Shown: one piece after another, positions 9,101 to 16,877 of the stretch
Layout of the letters: each line of letters starts with the position of its first letter
How positions within the stretch are numbered: position 1 is the stretch's first letter
NCBI RefSeq assembly: GCF_010894435.1
Contig: NZ_JAAIXZ010000013.1
Coordinates: forward strand, 194,214 to 258,213
Reading direction: 5' to 3'
DNA length: 64,000 bases
From: Pyxidicoccus trucidator
Lineage (GTDB): Bacteria; Myxococcota; Myxococcia; Myxococcales; Myxococcaceae
Made by a program: the position numbers and the translations under genes
Notes under the pieces: model-generated
Seen by the model: only the letters and a program-made list of their open reading frames with translations
Told to the model about the DNA's origin: nothing
The model's database searches: none

Positions 9101-9592
9101 CCCATTCCTCCGGATGAAGACGTTGCCGGGCTTGAGGTCTCGGTGCACCAGGCCGCTGCCATGCAGGTAGGCCAGGGGCGCGCACAGGCTCCGCACGAGC
9201 TTCAGCAGGGGGAGCGCGGGAAGCGTCGCACTGGAGGCGGTGCCCTGGCTCGACACACTCCAGTAGCGCTCGATGAGCTGCCGGAGCGTCCGCCCCTCCA
9301 CCAACTCCATCGCATACCAGGGCCTCTCGCCGGAGAGCCCACTGTCGAGGATGCGGACCACGCCCGGGTGGTGGATGCGCCCCAGTGTCCGCACCTCCCA
9401 CCGGATGCTGTTCAGCAGGCTCCCGTGCGTCACGAGCACCGTCTTCAGCGCCACGTGCTCACCCGTGTTGCGATGGACGGCCGAGTAGACGACCCCCATT
9501 CCACCCCGCCCCAGGACCTCCTCGAGGTGGTAGGGCCCCAGGTCCCGGACCCCGAGAACCTCGCCCTCCTGCAAGGGTTCGTCGATGTTCAC
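6119..9592 (-). CDS. Ser/Thr protein kinase with AAA/STAND ATPase and TPR region
   Basis: A 1157-residue cytoplasmic regulator. Residues about 18-290 are a eukaryote-type kinase: Gly loop LGRGGMGVVY, VALK lysine, catalytic loop VHRDLKPGN near residue 152, DFGLVG, and APEQ. Residues about 320-650 form a STAND/AAA ATPase with Walker A GGGSGTGKT near 346 and Walker B LLVLDDLQWAD near 478. The remainder to the C-terminus is a chain of helix pairs typical of TPR repeats. This is the kinase-ATPase-TPR (PknK-like) architecture, in which the ATPase and TPR parts sense a signal and the kinase phosphorylates partners. It starts 81 bases after tfuA on the same strand and is followed at 58 bases by the coiled-coil gene. 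The kinase catalytic residues are intact. Confidence 0.93.
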   Translation of the reverse strand: MNIDEPLQEGEVLGVRDLGPYHLEEVLGRGGMGVVYSAVHRNTGEHVALKTVLVTHGSLLNSIRWEVRTLGRIHHPGVVRILDSGLSGERPWYAMELVEGRTLRQLIERYWSVSSQGTASSATLPALPLLKLVRSLCAPLAYLHGSGLVHRDLKPGNVFIRRNGTVVLGDFGLVGAYGGASGREELQVDEGVQGTPLYMAPEQILGDLVDARADLYSLGCILYECVTGFPPFFGGTPGSIRRRHLQQPPTPPSQLLDEPLPERLEWLISKLLEKQPQDRLGYAEDVDRVLGELGVESALPAKPPRPRPYLYRPPFSGRVEAVQRIGARLDALAEGRGGCIFIGGGSGTGKTRLVMEMARRALRKGLMVVTGECIPLGLSGTAVDDRTRASPLHPFRPLLVRVADRCREEGWEAGQLLGTWGRVLVPYEPSLRGLPALDALPVPPPLASAAAERARIFTALQEALFALSEDDLMLLVLDDLQWADELTLGFLRQLRYEDLVSRGVLLLGTYRVEALGQPLLRDAVSGAPEALHLELGRLEATDIQAMIRGMLALRALSPVLDGLVRRSEGNPFFVAEYLRAAISQGLLHRDPSGEWHLSRRARASLESLALPASIAEIIRGRLASLDARTQVVAELAAVLGREFDAELLLDAVPLSEAHGLEALETLRVRQILERMDGGRLRFIHDKLREFSYGALGPERRRVLHHRAAEALERSYSTALDFALMFPGLANHWAKAEVHEQASRYYGLAGDRARAAHANDEAIRFYQSALAEAGMGREPDAARLPVLQESLGDVLALTGRQEEARAAYGEARSRLASALRQERARLHRKVGKTWETHHLHEDALRAYDEAEAALGVPQSGTGGVAEEGTAPRWWHEWVQVHVERIWVYYWMGRVAEMEAIIDKVRPDVEARGTFQQRARFFQALLLMAFKRDRYRVSDETVRDAWRAMEAGERSGDLAEMATCRFFLAFTLLFHDDLDASEQQGLAGLRLAELLGDLTLQSRLLTYLMQVYRRRGQVAEAREWSERCLKVSTAAGMDDYVGAVQATRAWVAWKEHRLDEAEREARAATDCWRKLSARYPFAGQWQGLVVLLALEARRGKVAEAVEHARELLDPAQQRLPDPLSGALEAAVGAWNKGQRREALEHLLRAVDLADEHHFL

Positions 9593-9673
9593 GGTTGCAC
9601 CTCAAGCAATGAGTGGGGATGCGCAGCGCCCTCTGACAAGGGGCCTTGCCCGGCTGACAGGCCTCGACGGGCA

Positions 9674-11047
9674 CTACGCTCCCCGCTCCTCCTCGGCGCA
9701 TTCCCGCTCCAGGCGCAGGAAGCAGTGCTCCCGCAGGGCCGCGCGCCGGAGCTCGTCCACGCTGGCGAAGCCCGCGTCGCGCGCGTAGCGCTCGAGGTCC
9801 GCGGGCACCGGGCGTGAGTCGAGCCGCTCGGTGAAGTACCACTGCCACAGGGCTTCCTCGTCGACGCCGGCTTCCTCGGGTGCGGGGTGCTCCAGCCCCG
9901 AGCGCGAGAGCACCCGCGCCTTGCGCTCGGCACGGTCCACCAGCAGCCCGTACACGCCGAGGGCGCGCAGGTGGTCCGGCAGGCACTGCTCCACGTCCGA
10001 GGCGTGCAGCAGCGCCGTCTGGCGGACGCAGGCCTCGTCCCGGAAGAAGCGCAGCGGCTGCTCCAGGCGCTGCTCCACCAGCCACTGCTGGAAGCGGCTC
10101 AGCTCCATCAGGCCCTGCTCGCGGCGGAAGCCCTCGCAGGCCCGCTGCACGGTCTCCAGCTCCACCGCGCCCGCGCGGCGCCGGGCAAGCTCCAGGGCCA
10201 GGGCGCGGGCCAGGACTCCGGCACGAATCCGGGGGAGGAGGCCGCCCACCCGCAGCTCCTCGAGCAGGGCCTCTCGCGGGAGCGCCTCGGCGCTGGCGCC
10301 GCCCCGGTACCCGGGCGCGAGCCGCCCGGCGCAGCGGCAGGCCTCCAGCCATGCATCGGTTTGAGCGAGCGAATAGGAGACCTGCTTCGGCTCGGAGTTC
10401 TCCGCCAGCGACTCGCGCATGTGGCGGAGCATGGCCAGGGCGTCCAGACGCTTCTGGTCCACGCGCCCCCCTGGCAGCCATTCCCGCAGGCGCCGCAGCG
10501 GCTCGGGCGGCAGGCCCGCGTCCACGGCCCTCCCGAGCAGGGCCGGCCAGCTCCGCTCGGGGTAGTAGAGCGCCTTCGCGAGCCGCTCCAGGCGCGCCCT
10601 CTCCTCCGTGTCCAACACGCCCCGCTGTTCGGCGTGGGCCAGGGTGGCGCGGATGTTGACCATGGCCTCGGAGAGCGGGCGGAAGCCGTCCTCGGCGGGG
10701 GCATGGACGACGGCCACCTCGTCGTCATCCATCAGGTCGCCGCGCTGGAAGGCCTCGAAGATGGCGCCCACGCCCTCCATGCCGAAGGAGGCCAGCTCCG
10801 CCGCGCGCAGCGCCCCCATGCTCGCGGCGCCGAAGACGGGGATGCCCTCGGCCATGGCCCAGAGAATCTCCTTGTGCCAGACGGAGGGAACGCTATCGAA
10901 GAAGCCGTCGATGAGGCCGATGGCGCGCGGTCGCTCCAGCGCGGCCCGGTAGACATCGCCCTGCGCCGCGGGCGGAAGGAACACGGCGTCCAGCTCGCGC
11001 GTCCCCTCGGAGGCGGAGAGCGTGGGCCCGGCGAAGACGTACATCAT
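9674..11047 (-). CDS. TfuA-like protein (YcaO partner)
   Basis: A 457-residue protein. Residues 1-180 carry the TfuA core: FAGPTLSASEG, PPAAQGDVYRAA, IGLIDGFFDSVPSVWHKEIL, GAASMGALRAAEL, GMEGVGAIFEAF, DDDEVAVVH and VNIRATLAHA. TfuA proteins help YcaO enzymes convert backbone amides to thioamides, in RiPPs such as thioviridamide-type peptides and in archaeal methyl-coenzyme M reductase; they are thought to deliver or release sulfur. Here the core has a helical C-terminal extension of about 270 residues of unknown role. Its ATGATG start overlaps the ycaO stop (ATGA, 11044-11047), so translation is coupled. The second ATG at 11044 is an equally possible start. Confidence 0.92.
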   Translation of the reverse strand: MMYVFAGPTLSASEGTRELDAVFLPPAAQGDVYRAALERPRAIGLIDGFFDSVPSVWHKEILWAMAEGIPVFGAASMGALRAAELASFGMEGVGAIFEAFQRGDLMDDDEVAVVHAPAEDGFRPLSEAMVNIRATLAHAEQRGVLDTEERARLERLAKALYYPERSWPALLGRAVDAGLPPEPLRRLREWLPGGRVDQKRLDALAMLRHMRESLAENSEPKQVSYSLAQTDAWLEACRCAGRLAPGYRGGASAEALPREALLEELRVGGLLPRIRAGVLARALALELARRRAGAVELETVQRACEGFRREQGLMELSRFQQWLVEQRLEQPLRFFRDEACVRQTALLHASDVEQCLPDHLRALGVYGLLVDRAERKARVLSRSGLEHPAPEEAGVDEEALWQWYFTERLDSRPVPADLERYARDAGFASVDELRRAALREHCFLRLERECAEEERGA

Positions 11048-12309
11048 GACGCGTGCTCCTTCAGCACGTCCCGCGCCCTGCGGCCCGGGACGTAGCCGGG
11101 CGCGTCGTGGGGCGCCTCCAGCCCGGCCACCACCACCCGCGTCACGGGAATGCCGAGCTCGGGTCGGGACAGGTCCACCGCCACCGCCTCATGCAGCCCC
11201 GCCTCCGCCAGCCGCGCCAGCTCCCAGGCCACGTCCTCGTCGAACGTCCTGCCCACGAAGGTGGGGACGTCCTGGAAGCGCCGGGCGGGCGGCCCGCAGC
11301 GCATCCGCTCCACCTCCTTGCGCCAGACGACAGGGTCCCGAAAGGCCGTGTAGCAGCGCGACAGCCCCAGGTCATCGCGAGCGCCGGAGATGAACGTGAG
11401 CCGCACCTGGGCCGCCTCGGTGAGCGCGCGCAGCAGGGCCACCTCGCGAGCCGGATGGCACCCCGCTCCCGACGTGGGGGCGCGGGGACGGAGCGGCTCC
11501 GGCGAGCGCTCGGCGAGCACGCAGTAGAAGCTGGCCAGCCCCACGTCCGTCGTCGTCTCCCAGACGGCCACCTCCATGCCGGCGCGCTCGAAGCGCTCCA
11601 GCACCTGGAGGCAGGCCGGGTCATCCACGGTGTCCGGGTCCAGCCGCGTCTCGCGCCGTGCCGCCTCGCCGCGCAGGTGCCAGAGGCAGGTGGCGTCCCG
11701 CTCCACCACCTCGCAGAGCCCGTGGCTGAGGGCCTCCAGCGGATGGTTGCCGGAGGCCAGGCCATTGGAGCTCATGAAGAACGCGCCACTGCCCTCGGGC
11801 AGCGGCAGGGTGAAGTCGGTGTGGACGGACTCGAAGGGCAGCCACCGGGGCGTGCCGTCCCGGAGGTCCCTTCCCTCAACCCACAACAAGCGCCGCGCTG
11901 GATGGAAGGCGTGGACGGACAGGCGCGGGAGCAGGCCCACGTCCACCACCGGGCGGCGGGCGCTCAGCTCTTCATGGCTGGCGCGCAGCAGGGGCAGGTC
12001 GATGTGCTCGGCATGGTAGGACTCCACCGCCTCCATGAGCCCGGAGGCCTGTGCGGCGGCCAGGTCCAGTCCCTTGCCCTGGGACACCGACAGCGAGCGC
12101 GCGTTGGGCCGGCACACGGCCACGACGGGAAGCCCAATCCAGTCCAGGCCCGTCAGGTTGGCGATGCGGGTGATGCCCATGCGTCCCATGAGGGGCCTGA
12201 CGCGACGGAGCGTCTCCTCGGGAGGAATCAGGCGGTGCGTGCCCGTGCGCCACGACTTGGGAGCCACCGGGCCGTTGCTCCCAGCGACGGTGGCATTCAA
12301 TCCATCCAT
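11044..12309 (-). CDS. YcaO-family cyclodehydratase/thioamidase
   Basis: A 421-residue protein with start at 12309 (MDGLNATVAG), preceded by AGGGGAG at 7 bases; a longer frame to 12345 lacks such a site. YcaO hallmarks are present: GMDWIG-like LDWIGLPVVAVCRPN, SQGKGLDLAAAQASGLMEAVESYHAEH with the first ExxxE of the ATP/Mg site, SNGLASGNHPLEALSHGLCEVVERDA with the second E-rich helix, and a late TEAAQVRLTFISGARDD. YcaO enzymes phosphorylate a peptide amide with ATP so that a neighbouring Ser/Thr/Cys or an outside sulfur can attack. Pairing with TfuA points to thioamide formation rather than azole formation. No partner C protein or dehydrogenase gene and no clear precursor peptide are in view. 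Confidence 0.93.
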   Translation of the reverse strand: MDGLNATVAGSNGPVAPKSWRTGTHRLIPPEETLRRVRPLMGRMGITRIANLTGLDWIGLPVVAVCRPNARSLSVSQGKGLDLAAAQASGLMEAVESYHAEHIDLPLLRASHEELSARRPVVDVGLLPRLSVHAFHPARRLLWVEGRDLRDGTPRWLPFESVHTDFTLPLPEGSGAFFMSSNGLASGNHPLEALSHGLCEVVERDATCLWHLRGEAARRETRLDPDTVDDPACLQVLERFERAGMEVAVWETTTDVGLASFYCVLAERSPEPLRPRAPTSGAGCHPAREVALLRALTEAAQVRLTFISGARDDLGLSRCYTAFRDPVVWRKEVERMRCGPPARRFQDVPTFVGRTFDEDVAWELARLAEAGLHEAVAVDLSRPELGIPVTRVVVAGLEAPHDAPGYVPGRRARDVLKEHAS

Positions 12310-12428
12310 TCGGGGTCTCCCCTGGATGAATGGGGACTGGAGCACCCGGGCGACAAGGCGGCCCGCGGGGTCATGGCGGGCGGGGACAGCCCTCCCTAGT
12401 TTGAGATGGGCCCGAAGGAGGCATGGCG

Positions 12429-13352
12429 ATGAGAGCGGTGACGAGCGTGGTGGGGGCCACCGGACTGCTCGGCGGCGCCATCTGCGAGCACCTGGTGGCG
12501 GCGGGCAGGCCCGTGCGAGCGCTGGTGCGGCCCACCTCGGAGCCGGAGCGGCTCACCCGGCTGACACGCCTGGGCGTGGAGCCGCGGCAAGGGGACCTGA
12601 AGGAGCCCGCTTCACTGGCCGCCGTCTGTGAGGGAGCCCGGGCCGTCATCTCGACCGCCACCTGCATGCTCTCGCGGCAGCCGGGAGACTCGATTCAGGC
12701 CGTGGACGTGGACGGGCAGCTCGCCCTCCTCGAAGCCGCGCGGCGCGCCGGGGTGGAGCACTTCATCTTCATCTCGTTCATTCCGCTCCAGGAGCGCTTC
12801 CCCCTCCAGGAGGCCAAGCGCACGGTGGAGCAGGCGCTGAGACGGAGCGGGATGCCCCACTACACCATCCTCCGGCCCTCCTACTTCACCGAGGTCTGGC
12901 TGGGGCCCGCGCTGGGCTTCGACGCCGCCAACGCCCGCGCCCGGCTCTTCGGCACGGGGCATGGGAGGATGAACTGGATTTCGCTCGACGATGTCGCCCG
13001 GTTCGCCGTCGGCGCCCTGGAGCGCCCCCAGGCGCGCGACGCCATCCTCGACCTGGGCGGAGAAGAAGCCCTCAGCCAATGCGAAGTCGTGCGGCTCTTC
13101 CAGCAGTGGGACGGGCGCGAGTGGGCGCTGGACTCCATCCCCGAGCAGGTGCTCCACGCCGAGTTCGAGGAGGCCACCGACGCCCGGCACCGCTCCGTCA
13201 CCGCGCTGATGCTCAACATCGCGCGGGGCCGCGAGGTGGACCCGAGGCCGGCGATGGAGGCCATTCCCGTCCGCCCCACCCCGGTCAGCGACTACGTGCG
13301 CGGCGTCCTGGCCCGGCTGCGGGGCTCCGCCCCGGAAGCACCGATGCTCTGA
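12429..13352 (+). CDS. NmrA-like NAD(P)-binding reductase
   Basis: A 307-residue atypical short-chain dehydrogenase. The start at 12429 (MRAVTSVVGATG) is chosen because AAGGAG is 8 bases away; the ATG at 12423 is too close to it. The Rossmann motif VGATGLLGGAI lies near the N-terminus, followed by ALVRPTSEPERL, which fits NADPH specificity, and QGDLKEPASL. FIFISFIPLQ replaces the Ser-Tyr-x3-Lys active site, as in NmrA/HSCARG-type proteins that sense or use nicotinamide cofactors. RPSYFTEVWLG and the C-terminal helices complete the fold. It may reduce a ubiquinone-like or other small substrate. It is divergent from ycaO across a 119-base spacer, so the promoters may share control. Confidence 0.86.
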   Translation: MRAVTSVVGATGLLGGAICEHLVAAGRPVRALVRPTSEPERLTRLTRLGVEPRQGDLKEPASLAAVCEGARAVISTATCMLSRQPGDSIQAVDVDGQLALLEAARRAGVEHFIFISFIPLQERFPLQEAKRTVEQALRRSGMPHYTILRPSYFTEVWLGPALGFDAANARARLFGTGHGRMNWISLDDVARFAVGALERPQARDAILDLGGEEALSQCEVVRLFQQWDGREWALDSIPEQVLHAEFEEATDARHRSVTALMLNIARGREVDPRPAMEAIPVRPTPVSDYVRGVLARLRGSAPEAPML

Positions 13353-13364
13353 GGAGCCACCCGG

Positions 13365-13390
13365 CCCCGCCCCCGGTGACGGGAGCGGGG
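13365..13390. terminator. Bidirectional GC hairpin
   Basis: CCCCGCCCCCG pairs with CGGGAGCGGGG (10 of 11) around GTGA, between the convergent NmrA-like and M20 genes. There is no T run, as is usual in this window. Confidence 0.6.
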
Positions 13391-13400
13391 ACGAATCCCA

Positions 13401-14837
13401 CTAGCGCTTGAAGTGGTCGGCGATGACGCTGGCCACCGCGCAGGTGAGCTTCTTGCCGGTGGGCACGTGCAGGAACTCGTTGGGCCCGTGCGCGTTGCTG
13501 CCCGGCCCCAGCAGGCCGGTGATGAGGAACTGCGCCTCGGGGAAGCGCTCGCCCAGCATGCCCATGAAGGGAATGGTGCCGCCCTCGCCCATGGCCATGG
13601 CCGGCTGACCGAAGTACGTCTTCGACGCCGACTCCACCGCGCTCGACAGCCAGCCCGCCAGGGGCGGCGCGTCCCAGCCGACGCTGGCCTTCTCACCCTC
13701 GAACGTCACCTTCGCGCCGTACGGCGGGTCCTTCTCCAGCGTGTCCTTCAGCGCCTTCATGCCCGCCTTCGGGTCCAGCCGGGGGGGAATGCGCATGGAC
13801 AGCTTGAAGGTGGTGAAGGGCCGCAGCACGTTGCCCGCGTTGCTCAGGGGCGGCATGCCGTCCACGCCCGTCACCGCCAGCGCCGGCCGCCAGGTGCGGT
13901 TGAGCACCAGCTCCGCGCCGTCCCCGGACACCGGCTTCGAGCCGGGCACCCAGGGGAACTTGGTGAAGACCTCACCCTCCAGCACCTTCGCCGCCTCGCG
14001 CGCCTGCTCCCGCCGCTCCTTCGGGATTTCGACGTGCAGCCCCTCCACCTTGATGTGGCCGGTGGACTCGTCCTCCACGCGCGACAGCAGCTGGCGGAGG
14101 ATGCGGAAGGACGAGGGGACGATGCCCGTCGCGTCACCCGAGTGGACGCCCTCGGTGAGGATGTCCACGCGCAGGTTGCCGCCGACGATTCCGCGCAGCG
14201 ACGTGGTCATCCACAGCTGCTCGTAGTTCGCACAGCCCGAGTCCAGACACACCACCAGCGACGGCTTGCCGATGCGCGGCGCCAGCGCCTCGATGTACGC
14301 GGGCAAATCGTAGCTGCCGCTCTCCTCGCACGCCTCGATGAGCACCACGCAGCGCGCGTGCGGCAGGCCCTGCTCCTTCAGCAGGCGGATGGCCGTCAGC
14401 GACGCGAAGGCGGAGTAGCCGTCATCCGCGCCGCCGCGCCCGTAGAGCTTGTCGCCCTCGCGCACCGGCGTCCACGGCGTGAGGCCCTCGCGCCAGCCCG
14501 TCATCTCCGGCTGCTTGTCCAGGTGGCCGTACAGGAGGACGGTGTCCTCGCCCTTGGTGCCGGGCACCTCCATGTAGATGACCGGGGTGCGGGGCTTGCC
14601 CTGCTCGTCCTTGAGCCGGATGACCTCCAGCTCCAGCCCGGGGAGGTGCGGCGCCTGCGCGCGGCACCACTCCGAGATGAGCTGCACCGCGGCTTCCATG
14701 TGGCCGGACTTCACCCAGTCCGGGTCGAAGGCGGGCGACTTGTTGGGGATGCGGATGTAGCGCTCGAGCGCCGGGAGGATCTCCTTCTCCCAGATGCGGT
14801 CGGAGGACTCGGTAGCGGTCTGGACGTTCATGGCCAT
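13401..14837 (-). CDS. M20-family zinc metallopeptidase (dipeptidase/carboxypeptidase type)
   Basis: A 478-residue cytoplasmic peptidase of usual family length. Metal-binding elements are seen in order: YGHLDKQPE (His and catalytic Asp), YGRGGADDGY (bridging Asp), IEACEESGS (general-base Glu and metal Glu), VCLDSG (Asp), and HGPNEFLH near the C-terminus (His). The lid/dimerisation domain carries EGVHSG. This set fits the M20 branch that includes carnosine dipeptidases and cleaves dipeptides or removes C-terminal residues with two zinc ions. There is no signal peptide. The ATG at 14837 has no strong Shine-Dalgarno; MNVQ six bases later is a second choice. It reads towards the NmrA-like gene. 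Confidence 0.9.
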   Translation of the reverse strand: MAMNVQTATESSDRIWEKEILPALERYIRIPNKSPAFDPDWVKSGHMEAAVQLISEWCRAQAPHLPGLELEVIRLKDEQGKPRTPVIYMEVPGTKGEDTVLLYGHLDKQPEMTGWREGLTPWTPVREGDKLYGRGGADDGYSAFASLTAIRLLKEQGLPHARCVVLIEACEESGSYDLPAYIEALAPRIGKPSLVVCLDSGCANYEQLWMTTSLRGIVGGNLRVDILTEGVHSGDATGIVPSSFRILRQLLSRVEDESTGHIKVEGLHVEIPKERREQAREAAKVLEGEVFTKFPWVPGSKPVSGDGAELVLNRTWRPALAVTGVDGMPPLSNAGNVLRPFTTFKLSMRIPPRLDPKAGMKALKDTLEKDPPYGAKVTFEGEKASVGWDAPPLAGWLSSAVESASKTYFGQPAMAMGEGGTIPFMGMLGERFPEAQFLITGLLGPGSNAHGPNEFLHVPTGKKLTCAVASVIADHFKR

Positions 14838-14975
14838 GGCGAGCGGATGCAGAGCACGGAGGAGGGGCCCCTGTCGACTGTGGGAACCCCGGAGGGGAGT
14901 GGGTAGGACCTCGCCCCCCAGCCTACCCCGCGGCCGGTGCTGATGGCGCCCATTGGCGGCCCTGCGGACCGCCGC

Positions 14976-15150
14976 TCAGGCGGGCGCGTGGTACAGGCCC
15001 GGCAGCGCCGCCAGCCCATACAACACCGGGTGCGCGTCACGCGGACGGCCCGTGAGGCGCTTGAGTACCGCGTCGCTGACGATGCCCGCGGAGATTCCGT
15101 GGGCAATGGAGCAGGTGAAGGGCAGCAGCGCCACCGTCACCGAGATGAGC
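14976..15150 (-). pseudogene. C-terminal remnant of an NCS2 purine/uracil permease
   Basis: In the minus frame ending at the TGA at 14976 the bases encode about 58 residues: GLISVTVALLPFTCSIAHG, ISAGIVSDAVLKRLTGRPRD and AHPVLYGLAALPGLYH. This matches the last two membrane segments of the AdeQ/PbuG branch of NCS2 permeases, whose tails read roughly A-x-MPFTxSIxxGIxxGxxxYxxxKxxTGRxRDxHPxxYxxA. Everything upstream of about 15150 is gone and a terminator for the next gene follows at once, so this is a relic. Some aromatic membrane residues have changed, consistent with decay. It occupies most of the 420-base spacer between the M20 peptidase and the discoidin gene. Confidence 0.65.
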
Positions 15151-15160
15151 CCCGCACGCG

Positions 15161-15193
15161 AAAGGGCGCGAGGAGACAGAGCTCCCCGCGCCC
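15161..15193 (-). terminator. Strong intrinsic terminator of the discoidin gene
   Basis: On the minus strand GGGCGCGGGGAG pairs with CTCCTCGCGCCC (12 bp, one G-T) around CTCTGT and is followed by TTT. It lies about 65 bases after the stop at 15258. Confidence 0.75.
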
Positions 15194-15257
15194 TCGCGAG
15201 TCCCCGCCCCGCCCCGCGGTGCGGGACGGGTGGGTGATTCAGGTCAGCGAACCGCTG

Positions 15258-16577
15258 TTACGGCTGGATTTCGCGGACGGACAGCCACTTGAAGTCCACG
15301 TCGTTGGCGTTGTCCCAGCGGAAGACGGCGATGGGGCCGCCCCACGTAATCGGCATGGCACCGACAGCGCCGCCGCAGTGCTGGGCGTCGCCGCCCCACG
15401 AGCCGGAGTCCACCATGTCGTAGACCTTCTTCCAGGTGACCTTGTCGGCGTTCTCGTTGACGTACAGCTCCAGGCGCACGGCCTCCTTGCCGTTGACGAG
15501 GGTGTTGCGCATCACCGACTTGAAGCCCACCCAGCGGCCCTTGAGCGCCGTGGTGCCGGGCTTGTAGGCCGCCTGCTCGTAGGAGACGTGCCACGTCTCC
15601 TTCTGCCAGCGGGCGCGGCCGTCATAGTGCAGGGCGCCCTTGTAGCTGCTGCCCTCACAGCCCGACTGGTCGTCGTTGTGCTTGCCGCCGCGCGCGTACC
15701 AGTCGAAGTTGTCCGACGAGTCCTGCGCCGCGTTGAGCTTCACGAAGCCCGTCATCTCGACGTTCTTCCAGTCGTTGGCGGCCTGCATGTAGCCACGGCT
15801 GGCCAGCACGTCGCGGTCGTACGTGGGAATCTTCGAGGCGCTGTAGCCCGTGGACGTGAAGACAGACATGCGCACCTGGCTGTTCTTCATCTTCCAGGAG
15901 CCGTCCGCGTTGCGCGTAATCGTGTTCTGCGGGTCGAAGCGCTTGTCGCTCGTCGCGGTGTCCGCGAGGGCCCACGTCTCACCGCCGGCCTTCGTCGGGT
16001 AGATCTGCGTCACGCCGAACTTGTCCTTGCCCGGGGTGGGCGTCGGCTCCGGGGTCGGCTCCGGGTCCGGATTCGGCGGCGGCGTGGTGCTGCCGGCGAT
16101 GGCCGCCATCTCGGAGATGCTCGCCCAGGTGTTGACGGTGTTGCCGTTGACGGTGACGCGCACGTAGCGGGCGTTCACCGTGGGGAACGTATAGCGCTCC
16201 AGGGACGCGGAGCGGCCGGACGAGCTGCCGGAGAACACCTGGGTGAAGGTGGTGCCGTCCGCCGAGGTGGCGATGACGAACTTGCTGGCGCGCGAGGTGC
16301 CGTTGTACCAGGCGATGTCCAGCGCGTTGATGGCCTTCACGGCGCCCATGTCACCGCGAATCCACTGGCCCACGCCATTGCTGGACCAGCGCGTGGACAG
16401 GTTGCCGTCGATGGCGCTGGCGGGCACGTTGCCGTCGTTCCCGCTGGCGGTGGCGGCGGAGAAGCCTCCGGCGGCCAGCGCGGGTGTCGCGGCCATGAAC
16501 GCGGCCAGCGAGAGCGCGCCCATCGGCATGCGGAAGCGCTTCCATCCGCCCAGGGACGAAGTCATGTGTCGATTCAA
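15258..16577 (-). CDS. Secreted F5/8-type C (discoidin) domain protein
   Basis: About 439 residues. A signal peptide (MGALSLAAFMAATPALA core) precedes an F5/8 type C (CBM32-like) domain, residues about 40-165: SASGNDGNVPASAIDGNLSTRWS-type opening, WIRGDMGAVKAINALDIAWYNG and ARYVRVTVNGN. A Pro/Thr/Glu linker (TPPPNPDPEPTPEPTPTPG) leads to a C-terminal domain of about 235 residues rich in Trp and Tyr that looks like a beta-sandwich, possibly a polysaccharide lyase or lectin fold; no catalytic motif was recognised. It likely binds sugars at the cell surface or outside. Two starts compete: TTG at 16577 with GAGGT 6 bases upstream, and ATG at 16565 with a poorly spaced site. The TTG is favoured on spacing. 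Confidence 0.82.
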   Translation of the reverse strand: MNRHMTSSLGGWKRFRMPMGALSLAAFMAATPALAAGGFSAATASGNDGNVPASAIDGNLSTRWSSNGVGQWIRGDMGAVKAINALDIAWYNGTSRASKFVIATSADGTTFTQVFSGSSSGRSASLERYTFPTVNARYVRVTVNGNTVNTWASISEMAAIAGSTTPPPNPDPEPTPEPTPTPGKDKFGVTQIYPTKAGGETWALADTATSDKRFDPQNTITRNADGSWKMKNSQVRMSVFTSTGYSASKIPTYDRDVLASRGYMQAANDWKNVEMTGFVKLNAAQDSSDNFDWYARGGKHNDDQSGCEGSSYKGALHYDGRARWQKETWHVSYEQAAYKPGTTALKGRWVGFKSVMRNTLVNGKEAVRLELYVNENADKVTWKKVYDMVDSGSWGGDAQHCGGAVGAMPITWGGPIAVFRWDNANDVDFKWLSVREIQP

Positions 16578-16821
16578 GTCACTACCTCAAGTGAGGCCGC
16601 GTGGTGCCACGACTCACCGGCCGGACGGTGCCGGACCGGCGCGCCGCGTTCCCCCCGCGGCGCGTTGGCTTCCATTCGCTGGACCGCCACACGAAGACGC
16701 CCACGTTCGGTGCGTGAGGCTCTCTTCGGCCGCGGTCAGCGGCGTTGTGCAATCAACGTTTCGGTCTGCGGGCGAAAGTACCCTTTGAGCCGATATGGAA
16801 TTCCCCACGCATTTGTGAACC
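16578..16821. other. Spacer upstream of the discoidin gene
   Basis: No gene is seen. The stretch around 16745-16815 is richer in A and T than its surroundings and probably holds the minus-strand promoter, but no convincing -35/-10 or sigma-54 pair stands out. Confidence 0.4.
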
Positions 16822-16868
16822 GAGGCCTGCTCCCCCGCCCGTACAGCACCCGCGCGGGGGAGGGCCTC
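16822..16868 (-). terminator. Long hairpin after treZ
   Basis: GAGGCC plus CTCCCCCGC pair with GCGGGGGAG plus GGCCTC (15 bp with a 2-base bulge), starting 10 bases after the treZ stop. No T run follows. Confidence 0.6.
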
Positions 16869-16877
16869 CCGTCCTGC

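Noticed and set aside
7805..9817. A 670-residue plus-strand frame over the kinase gene
   Set aside because: Antisense shadow of the kinase domain; rich in Arg, Gln, His and Pro with no motif.
12310..12428. A RiPP precursor peptide in the spacer beside ycaO
   Set aside because: No frame here has a start, ribosome site and leader-core pattern; the space is used by the two divergent gene starts.
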